Positions 27,490 through 37,400 of a DNA stretch of 64,000 bases are shown here, piece by piece. The notes under the pieces are model-generated. The model ran no database searches, was not told the DNA's origin, and saw only the letters and a list, made by a program, of their open reading frames with translations. Location of the stretch: positions 40,584,926 to 40,648,925 of the forward strand of contig CM037789.1 of NCBI GenBank assembly GCA_021229015.1. Reading direction: 5' to 3'. Numbering within the stretch: position 1 is the first letter of the stretch; every line of letters begins with the position of its first letter. The stretch comes from Solen grandis (Eukaryota; Mollusca; Bivalvia; Adapedonta; Solenidae). The translations under genes were made by a program, and so were the position numbers.

Positions 27490-29700
27490 AGATGCACAAA
27501 CACAGCCGACGTCCACCATGTAAGAAGCACATTTGCTATTTCCGTTCTGCGGTCCCCAGGCTCTGGAACTCATTAACCCAACAGGTTATGTCGTAGGACG
27601 GAGAGAGCTGTAGTTCTTGTTGCCCAAATTACATTTTATTTTGGCTGCTTAGCAGTTCAGAGTTCGTATAGGAAAATTCTTAACATAATTAAACAGCAAT
27701 AAACATAATTGATATGTATACATGTATTTATAAAATTGGCATTTAAATTCGCAAGAGAGATAAACTCTACCAAAACTGAAACGTTCTGGCCATCAACCAG
27801 ATCTAAAGACCAAATTTAAAGCTCTTAAATTCATGTTACTAATACGATCAAACAGTCCTATAACCAATACCTTGAAAATATTTTAGACAAATCAAAAAAT
27901 GAAAATGACCACACAAGCAAATTCAGTACCATAAAATGATACATCCTTATAAAGAACTCCAATCAATTCTCCCAAGGCATCCCACCACTTAAAGACCAAT
28001 CTGGCCACTTCAACTCCGAAACTACTGAAAAAGTTTGTTTATTGGGTTTAACGTCCCACCGACAGTATTTCAGCCATTTGGAGACGATGTCTACTTGAGA
28101 CAGATATTTGCGCTGCCACACTGCAGTATCACACCAGTCACTTTCATAGTCCTGCCTTCAGAAACTAAGACAAACTAATCCCAAGAAATATTGTAAATAT
28201 CCCCAAATGATTCAGATCAGTATTGAGGGAACCGATGTTCTTAAACTGTTAGTAAACCTAAATGTAAACAAAGCTTCAGGACCGGGCATGATTAAAATTA
28301 TTCTCCTCAATGAACTTCGAATTGAAATTTTTGACATTGTTACAATATCATTTCAGAAATCACTTTCCTCTGGTTAACCTCCAAGTGACTGAACCAAAGC
28401 ATTTGACAGTCCCATTTTCAAAAAAGATGACAAATTAGAACCATCAAATTACCGTCCTATCTCACTGACGTGTATATTACATTAGAATACTTTGTTGCAT
28501 CTCACCTATCAAAACATCTTTCCCAAAATAACATCCTATACGAGCCACAACACGGATTCAGAGAACGTAGGTCCTTTGAGACGCAATTACTTGAACTCAC
28601 AGACCACCTTACAAAACAATCTCTCATCAGGAAAACAGATTGATCCCATACTTTTCTAAAGCGTCTGAAAAGTAAATTATCCAAAATTTCTCTTTACTCT
28701 CCAATAATATGGTGTCTGTCCTCAAATTCTGGCTTGAATTAAATCTTTCCTTCTAAACAGATCTCAGACAGTAATTTTTATGGAGAATCCTCTTCTGAGG
28801 TCCCCGTTACATCTGGAGTACCCCAAGGCTCGGTTTTCGGACCTCTCTGCTCTCTCATTTACATTAATGAATTACCAGCTGCAGTTCTTAAATCACAAAT
28901 TCGTTTTTTTGTTCTTTTGCTGACGATACTGCCATTTACATGATAATAAATTCGATGTCTGACTTCTTTGCAAATTGCAGTCGGATATTTCCCAACTGGA
29001 GAAGTGGGAGAAAAAATATGGCATGGAGTTCAATCCAATAAAATGTCAGGTGCTGCACATATCCCGTAGTAAATCTGTGATAAAAAAACACATACTACCT
29101 CCATGGCAAGACCCTCGAACCAGTCTCCTCAGCTTAATATTTTGGTACCGATTTCACCTCCGACCTCAGCTTCAATCAACACATTTCCAGAATTACAACT
29201 AATGTAAACAATACACTTGGCTTCCTCAAAAGAAACGTTACAACACCAAATCCAAAAGTTAGAGAGTAAGCTTACAAAACTCTGGTCCGCCCACACCTAG
29301 AATATCCCTCCACTGTATGGTCTCCCTTTACAAAGGTTTACGTAGAAAAAAAAAAGATAGAAGTTAAAAGAAGGGCAGCACGTTGGGGTAAGTCGGACTA
29401 CTCAAATAACTCGTGTGTAAACTCAATGCTGAAAAAACTAAATTGGAGAACCCTTGAACACGCAGAATGGATAACAGACTTATTATGTTTCACAAAATCT
29501 ATCATAATCTTGTAGCCATCAATTTACCAATGCAACTTACATCAAAGCACCAGTCAGAATCAGCAGAAACCACCACCCTTTAATTACTACTTGCAGATGA
29601 TACATACCCCTCGTGATTAAAAATTAAAAATCCTTCTTCCTCCATGCATTATCTCCCTCATCACATTGCTGTCATAGATGACCATGTCATGTTCAGCAAG
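27490..29700 (+). pseudogene. Decayed jockey/CR1-like non-LTR retrotransposon
   Basis: Plus strand, broken by many stops and frameshifts. Recognisable in order are a C-terminal scrap (VPRLWNSLT, 27540-27570, from another copy or a rearrangement), a pre-RT region (27800-28030), an NKASGPG block (28268), PSNYRPISLTC (28440), LSQNNILYEPQHGFRERRS (28530), VTSGVPQGSVFGPL (28805), a damaged FADDT region (28915), SDISQLEKWEKKYGMEFNPI (28975-29060), NVNNTLGFLKRNVTTPNPKV (29205) and VRPHLEY (29285). Not functional. It is interrupted by a SINE-like insertion at about 28034-28180. Confidence 0.8.
28034..28180 (-). mobile_element. SINE 3'-end-like insertion inside the decayed LINE
   Basis: Sequence TTTGTTTATTGGGTTTAACG followed by CAGTATTTCAGCC resembles the reverse complement of the tail of the SINE family at 12.4 and 46.1 kb. 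It interrupts the retrotransposon frame. Confidence 0.45.
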
Positions 29701-30004
29701 GCAGTGTCACAAATACAATTCTAATCCAGCACTTAGTGTTTTTATCCTGTTTTACTGTACGTCAAACTAACGTTTTAAACAGCACTTAAATCACACCACT
29801 ACAGTATGGTCTAAGCTTGATAAACATGAGGGACATATCCAATTTTTATCCATTTTCTCACTTCTTTTAAAACTAACACTCTTCGACGCTGCACCTACCC
29901 TACCAATAATCCTCTTATGAAGGTTGGTAGTAATCATGCAAGAGATAGATTTACTTCGGTCGGATGTATGCCGTATGAAACTCATGACTTTAGACCCATC
30001 TTTA

Positions 30005-30585
30005 TGGAACGCCAAATCTACACAAACTCAAATATTTGAAGATCTCTTAAAATATTTAGAGATATCTTCAATGAATTATTCATATCAACAACTCATTTTA
30101 AGATACAACAAATGATATGGAGAGATCTCCAAATGAAATAATGACATCAACAAATCAGTTGTTCATCTCTGTAAATCACTTCAATTGTAGATCTCTTCAA
30201 ATGTTGAAATAATTATATATTGAGATCAACAATTGATTTGTTGATATCATTTATTCATTTGAAGGTCTCTCAAAATGATTTGTTGATATCTTCAAATGAT
30301 TTGTTGATATCAATAATTCATTTGAAGATATCTCTAAATATTTGAAGATATCTTCAAATATTTGAGTTTATGTAGATTTGAAGATCTCTTCAAATATTTA
30401 GAGATATATTCAAATTAAGATCTCCTCAAATCATTTGTTGATATCATTAATTCATTTGAAGATCTCTCCAAATCATTTGTTGGTATCTTCAAATGATTTG
30501 TTGATATCAATAATACATTTTAAGATACCTCTAAATATTTGAAGAGATCTTCAAATATTTGAGTTAATGTAGATTTGGCGTTCCA
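30005..30585. mobile_element. TA-flanked foldback DNA element, 581 bp
   Basis: Ends TGGAACGCCAAATCTACAC and GTAGATTTGGCGTTCCA are inverted and each is flanked by TA (30003-30004, 30586-30587), as for Tc1/mariner-derived MITEs. The inside is built of repeated blocks such as AAATGATTTGTTGATATC and GAAGATCTCTTCAAATATTT in both orientations. No coding capacity. Confidence 0.8.
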
Positions 30586-30631
30586 TATGAATTTACTAAA
30601 AAAACGTCCCTGAATTTACTGGTGTGGGTGG

Positions 30632-30660
30632 GCACACACACACACACACACACACACACA
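30632..30660. repeat. (CA)n microsatellite
   Basis: CA run between the two DNA elements. Confidence 0.95.
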
Positions 30661-31167
30661 TTATAACCTAAAATACAATTTCCAGAAATTTACCGCGGAT
30701 TGTAATCTGGCGTACATAGCATCGACTCACGTCTCGTTTTAGTAATGTATACGTTTTCCGTTGTAAAGCCAAGATCTACAATGTATCATAGTAACAGGCA
30801 TGCTCTACGGCTGGTATCCAGTCAAAACGGACCCAAGTAAAAACGGACCCAAGTTAAAACGGTGCCAAATTGGTCAAAACGGCCCCAACTGGGTGAGAAG
30901 ATCGGTCAAAACGGCCCCATATAAACGGCCCCATTATATATGAATGGTTACGAGCGTGTGAACAATCAGATACATTGATTAAAGGAACGTGTTTAATGCA
31001 ACGTGACATTAAGTACGTGTGAATAATCAAGTAATTTGATAAAAGAACATGTTTAAGGCAAGTCGATTTTTATTTGAAGTGTGAAAAATCAAATGTGTGA
31101 GTTTGTATTTGTATCTGTACGAAATGGAAAGGTTATTTATATTATAAGAATTTCTTACATTTATTAA

Positions 31168-32375
31168 TTTAATTCAATTCAATTCATTTTATTAGCATAA
31201 ACATTACAATGTCATTGCCAGTATAAGACTTGGCGGTATAATACAAACTATGCATATGGAGAAAAGCATGAACATGAATGTCAACAACAAAGTTAACGTA
31301 TACAGTTATCATAATTAGAGATAGAGAGAGAAAGAGAGAGAGAGAGAAAGAGAGATTTATAATCTACTGCGTGATCAAATATATATACACGTTTTAAGAA
31401 AATATATGTAATTTTTATTATATATATCATACTAACATATTTGTTCAGCGTGAAAAACGTTATTTGTCATTTTCTGCCCTTTTCAACATACCAAGGTATA
31501 CAAATTTTGCTAATTTTATTAATGAGCCTTGTTGTAAACATGCTAATAAAGTTTTAAATTTATTTATTCATTTTCAATTTTACCATCGAACATTTTTTAC
31601 AAATTCTTTCATCTCTATTTATGTTTCTAATACGCCCCTCTTCTATCAATAACTTATGTGAAGAACAACGAAACCTTGATAACGCGATTCTATGTTTGTC
31701 ATTTTTAATCTTATTCATGTATTCTTCAAATTGAAAAGTTGATTTAAATAATCTATAAGTATCGAGTTTACTAGAATGTTCTATTTCTTGAAACCAGTTT
31801 TGGATGTACATATCACACAATCTTTGTTTAAAAACACCAATATAACTACTGTGAATATTATCAATATCAATATCATTTATCATATAAGATAATCCCATGT
31901 CATTTAACAATGTTTTTATATTATTTGTCCAACTACATATAAAGTTACCTCGAAGATCTTTAGCAGTTACAATCTTATATATCAAAGACTAAGGGTTCTG
32001 TAAAACTTTAAACCAATATCTTAAGATACTTATTTTTCTAAATATATGTAGAGGAAATCTTCCTAATTCGCCATATATTGCGACATTTGGAGTTTGTTGA
32101 TTGACACAAAGCAATTGTTTCAAAAATTTAATATGTACTCTTTCAATATCAGGAGCTTTATGGAAACCCCATATTTCCCCACCGTACGTTAATACTGGTA
32201 AAACCATTGAATCAAATAATTTCATTTTCTCATTTATAATAAATTAACATTTTGAAATAAAGAGTTTAATGAAAATAATGCTCTAGATGCTTTTCGATAA
32301 ATGTTTAAAGATTTACTGACATCATGAGTGATATTTTTTATAATTTAAATTGGTCAGTTAACCCTTCATATCTCT
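31168..32375 (-). mobile_element. LINE fragment nested in the DNA transposon, (GAATT)n tail
   Basis: Minus-strand C-terminal ORF2 remains in two frames: 32225-31989 (LTYGGEIWGF, AIYGELGRFPL) and 31985-31560 (FKQRLCDMYIQNWF, DERICKKC), with further scraps up to about 32370 (KASRALFSLNSLF). The 3' end carries AATTC units (31168-31185). Stops at 32226 and 31986 break the frame. Confidence 0.8.
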
Positions 32376-32469
32376 CATTCATAAGATGAATTTAAATGAA
32401 GGTGTGTGTGTGTGTTCTAAGTTATACCATCATAATCTTTATCTCTTTCTCGCTTTCTTTTCTATTCTC

Positions 32470-33097
32470 TCATGGATGGATGGATGGATGGATGGATGGA
32501 TACCTTTCTATAGTTACTTCTGGTCTTTCTATAGTTACTTCTGGTTCAATGAAGGACCGGCTATCCGACTCCTCGTCTGATTCCACCTGGCCGTCAGTCC
32601 TGGTAGTGCATGACACACACAAGAAGTGCAGCTCACTCTCTTCAGCTAGGCCTTTCGGTACTGTTTCGCTGTTATTCCTATAGGGTATGTTAATAAAATA
32701 GCATTGTTTAAACGTAAGGAGAAATTTAAACGGATGATAATGAAATGATAATATATCGTTAAATATTTATTTTAAATAATTACAGAACTAAGAATCTTTT
32801 AATGAACTATAATTAATTTGGTAAATAATCAAGGAAATATAAATATTTTAAAAACATGAACTATTATTAATTTTAAAAAAAAATAAATCCCAGAAATATG
32901 AATATTTTAAGAACATGATCTACAATTTTTTAAAAACATTACAACGTTACATTGTCTTTCATAAAATCACAGAAATGTAAACATTTGTATTTCTAAATAA
33001 TAAAAAAAATACTTACCTGTGTTTTCCGCAGCCGCGGTGCTGCCATCCGCTGCAACCGTCGCAGCTGGTGGCATGATGGTGACGATACACAGGCCTG
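32470..33097 (-). CDS. Transposon-encoded PHD-like zinc finger, two exons (partial)
   Basis: Exons 33097-33017 (acceptor tctgtag, donor ACAG|GTAAGT) and 32677-32470 (acceptor ccctatag), joined in phase. The product has RHHHATSCDGCSGWQHRGC followed at distance by LHFLCVSC: C-x2-C…W-x-H-x2-C…F-x-C-x2-C, the layout of the second half of a PHD/treble-clef finger. A similar finger accompanies some MULE/FLYWCH transposases in invertebrates (from memory, not checked). An acidic stretch follows, then a duplicated PEVTIER and a YPSIHPSIHP tail made by a (TCCA)n microsatellite, and TGA. The 5' exon(s) and start codon were not found; no transposase core follows, so this may be a non-autonomous or decayed gene. 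Confidence 0.5.
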
Positions 33098-33244
33098 CTA
33101 CAGAACAAACACGGAGGGTTAGACATACTAACCACACTATGCCTAGTTCAGTTTTCCTATATAAATTACGACTAAACCACAAACTTAATATGTCCACACA
33201 GAATATAACCGAACAACATGCATTATGACGAATTTAACTCTGAG

Positions 33245-33248
<4 letters not shown>

Positions 33249-33301
<53 letters not shown>
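33249..33301. repeat. (AT)n microsatellite
   Basis: About 26 AT units inside the DNA transposon. Confidence 0.95.
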
Positions 33302-33304
<3 letters not shown>

Positions 33305-34129
33305 CAAACTAATGCTTATGACTATTTATCTAGAACGAAAATATTAGGAAAACAGCGGTTTCTATTGATCTCTCCTAATTAATTACATCATAACGATAGA
33401 TTTAGCACATTTCCTTTATTTATTCACACTTTTATATCTTCACGTACCTTTAATTAGTGTTCTCAACACAAACGCCGACAATTAAACTTTATTCCGTAGT
33501 GTGGATTTTTGTAGCAATAATTTAATCATCACATTAAAACTGACATCTCAATTACCATTAAATTTCAACAGTTTCATTTATTTATAAATTTATGAATTCT
33601 TCAAAGGATTAACCTAATGATCATTTATTTATCATGAAACAAACCGTAGTAGATGTTTGTATCAATAATTTAATCTCTTTATATCAATAATATAATCTCA
33701 TTAAAACGGTTTATAACATATTTCTGTTGACTTCGAAGTTCTTAACAAATCATCCTTATATTTATACAATAATTTACAATAAATTTTACATGGGGTCCGT
33801 TTTAACCAAAGTGGCACCGTTTTGACTATAAATGGCACCGTTTTGACTATTTTGAATAAGGATGGGTCCGTTTTGACTTTTTTATGGGTCCGTTTTGACC
33901 AATTTGGCACCGTTTCAACTTGGGTCCGTTTTTACTTGGGTCCGTTTTGACTGGTAACCCTACGGCTAATATCTATCATAGATATTTAACTCTGACGTTT
34001 TTATAAAGGCGAATATCTGCAATGTCAATAATAAAAGAGAAATTGATTGTGCAGTAAGTGCGATCGGATATTCTATTGAAATCTCTGGAGTGTTTTTCAA
34101 AAAAGTACTAAGTTAAGTGTTTGAGCCGT

Positions 34130-34415
34130 AACATAAACAACTTCGCTCTTCTAATGGAGGAGATAATGGTCTGGTTGCGAGTAGCCCGGATGATGTGTAC
34201 AAATGGCTGACAAATACTGCAGAAACAATAAATGAGAAAACAAGAACACTTTTTGCTCATGTAATGGCATATTTTCCGAAGATAGGACCATTTTATGATC
34301 CCGGAAATGAGCACGAATTCTATGGAGAGCAAGATGGGAGATTGAGGTTGCGGAACTTACGGGAGAGACGAGATTCCGGGAACGGAGAAAGCATCCGAGA
34401 CTCTCGTAACAACAG
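34130..34415 (+). CDS. INTU: INTU exon 1 (start uncertain)
   Basis: Open frame after an in-frame TAA near 34128; it encodes VYKWLTNTAETINEKTRTLF and a basic, Arg/Ser-rich end. Donor AACAG|GTTAGT, phase 2, fits exon 2. An ATG at 34154 is in another frame; the first in-frame ATG is at 34264. It may be an internal exon. Confidence 0.55.
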
Positions 34416-37400
34416 GTTAGTCTCGATTTGGATAACCAGAATGACGGTGTCCCCCGCGGTTGAGTTGATAACGGCATTATAGAGTAAAAATTGATGTAGA
34501 ATTGTAGGAGTGCGTATTATTTTCTAATGACAAAAAAAAAAAAAAAAAATGACTGGGCAAACTAGTTTGCAATTCTACTTGTTATTCCCGAACGAATTAT
34601 GTGAACCGCCTTTGGTTCGTACCCAGGACGATGTGTACCGCTTATGAGGACGATGTGAACCATCGCGTAGGACAATGTGAACCAGTTTCTAAAACCACTT
34701 TGGTGCATGTGATTTCAAGTTAAATTATCATTTGTATGTATGGTTTATTAGATTAGATGATGTTTGTCATGAATAGTTATTAGTTAAGTATGATTTATTT
34801 GTTATTTTGGACAAAATTTTATTTTAATTAATCATATCAAAAAATACGAATTTTACGCAATTGATGTTAATACTAAAAAATATTCATTTAACGCTATATT
34901 TAACTCTTTTTTAGGGAATCTCATTATACATGCGTTCAAAGTAAGCCGATGTTAATTACAACTGATTTACTCCTGTATAAAGTAATAGGTGCCAAAAACA
35001 ACACTTAACAGCATTATCATACACACAATACCAATCAATTAAAATAAATCTACTCAAGTATTTAAAAAGGTGCCGCTTGTTTTGCTTGTAACATTACGTA
35101 CGACGTACGTTTGGCTGTACAAATGACGAAATTGGATACGTATTGACATCAATCAGGTGATTTAATTTGTTTGTTAAATACCCTTATTTTATTTCTGGTT
35201 CAAATACCTCATTTCATCTTACCGCATTGTACGCCCGAGGTTTTGATATCAACGTAATGTGTTTGAAAATAAAATAATTGGATTGATTAAGTCCTAAGCC
35301 ATAAAAATCGATCTCGTAATATATGGGATTGGGGTAAATCAAAACTCAGATAGTTAATTTAACATTAAAAAAAGTATATTTTTCAATACAATATTAATGA
35401 ATATCAGGGTTCACATCGTCTCCTCAAAATGGTTCACATCGTCCTGTGTGCAGGTTCACATCGTCTCGGATCACATCGTCCGTGGTTCACATCGTCAGGC
35501 ACCCCTCCCGAACTATCAATGAAGATTATGAATGGGAGGCGCTGTTAAGGGAATCACCAACCATATGATGTTGTAGTTAATTTTTCGGCAACATGTCCTC
35601 AAATTTTATCCAAGTCACAAGTCATTAGAAAATAAGATAAAAAGTTAAAGTAAAATATAATCACGAAAACAGTCATAGAAATTAGGATAGAAGTTTATAA
35701 GTAAGTTGGGCTAGTAAATAAACAATTTTCATAGTATTGGGTCAAGTCAGCCTAAAAACCTAATCGGCCTGGTCCAAATCAATCTACCATGATGTATAAT
35801 AAAAAGGAAAGGTGTTACTGGTAACTCATACGTGAGAGATACATCTTTACATTTCAATACGAATAATAATGGCATGACACAATAATAAAAGTGTGACACA
35901 GTTTTTAATCAAGTAGCAGATTAAACATCAAAAGAAATTGAAAATTAATTTATCACTTTCACTATTATTAGAATGGTATCCCTTTGAAATATACTATATG
36001 TTGCATGCTTATTGCATATCATGTTTAAACTAAAATTTAAATGTAAAACAATTAGTTGATTAACTTAAGATTCGTTATCATCAATTAAATGATATCCATT
36101 TAAAAAGTCGTATCTAAAATATATTGAGTAACAAAACTATATACTTAATCAACACATTAAACTCAATAACATACATATCATAGTACACATCATAATAAGC
36201 CGAGTTAGACCAGGCCAACTTGGGTAGTAGGCTGACTTGGACCAGGCTGACTTGGGTAGTAGGCTGACTTGGACCAGGCCGAATTGGTAATTGGCCCGAG
36301 AGTTGACCCTAATTCCCTATTTCAATTTCACCACTAGCCTGAATTACATTGTTTTATTTTTCAAGTAATTAAAAAAAAAAAAAAAAAAGAAAAAAAAGAT
36401 AAATACGATGAAAAATTCTGTGATGTTGGAAAGTATCCTTCTCAGATATCAAGAATGGGATGACAAGTTAACACACAGAAACAGGCAGACAATTAAAAGA
36501 GAAGTAACCTTATCCTGATAAAATGCAACAACTTTTATTTTAATGTTTGTGAATAACATGCAGAAATTATCTGTAAAAAGGAAGATGTTAATCATGAAAC
36601 ATAAGTTTAATTACAATGACTGATTTTTTTGTTATTATCAATAAATATGAATATACACAGTGACAGACTGATCATGGAGGCATGCAGTACCAGGACTATA
36701 GATTTCTTGATTATGTTTTTTTCAGGACCAAGGTAGGTTGGACTGATTTAGTTCAGGACAATGGAAACCTGTTTTATACAGAACCCAGTCAATGGTCTGA
36801 GGTTCAGAACTCCGATGGTCACAATGATGGTCGTAAAGTAGAGGTCAACAACAACCATTCACGGCAGAGCAGTTTTCAATCAGACAGCACTGACTCTCCA
36901 AGGCCTGCAGGGGAAAGGTTCGTCAGACAGTACAGTAGACAACGTTCTGTTGAGGGAAACCCGTTAAAAAATAAGAACTCTCCATTAAATGAAAGGCACT
37001 ATTTTAGGTCTAGTGGAGAGCTGCATGTGCCAGACAAAAACAATCATTTTGACAGAAATGACAACCAGAGACAGTCAGACCCGAGTTATGCAGCATTTTC
37101 ACAGTATTTGGATTCTGGAGTAGACCAGGCTCTTACCAGTCAAAGACTTCCATTGAAGAGTGAGAATGTATCCAACAGGAGTAATCTGCCATCAATAAAT
37201 CTTAGCCAATCAGGAAAACGGAAGTCTGTTTATATGGTTCCTAAATGTAACAATTTGATAGATGGAGAAAGTCCAAATGGTGTTATTCTGTGTGAAAAAT
37301 TGTTTGGAATTAAGTTGTGTAACTATAAACAAAGGCCACAGCAGCCCAATGGAACCACTACAGACCAAGTTCTACGTGAGAGAAAAGTGATTGTGCAGGG

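Larger units (their letters stand above)
30813..33959. mobile_element. DNA transposon with inverted arrays at its ends (probably Mutator-like), 3.15 kb
   Basis: Outer ends GGTATCCAGTCAAAACGG and (reverse) GGTTACCAGTCAAAACGG open inverted repeats that match for about 70 bp with 3 mismatches by eye. Each end is an array of short units of the type AAAACGGACCCAAGT / CGGTGCC. The 8-bp CTACGGCT flanks both ends (30805-30812, 33960-33967). Inside are two minus-strand exons for a PHD-like zinc finger and a nested LINE fragment. MULE elements give 8-10 bp duplications and have long inverted ends, so that group is favoured; hAT or P elements also give 8 bp. No transposase catalytic domain was found. 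Confidence 0.75.

Noticed and set aside
33019..33097. ATG within the zinc finger exon as start of an Ala-rich protein (MPPAATVAADG)
   Set aside because: That frame meets a stop about 10 codons into the next exon, while the alternative frame gives the ordered Cys/His/Trp pattern.
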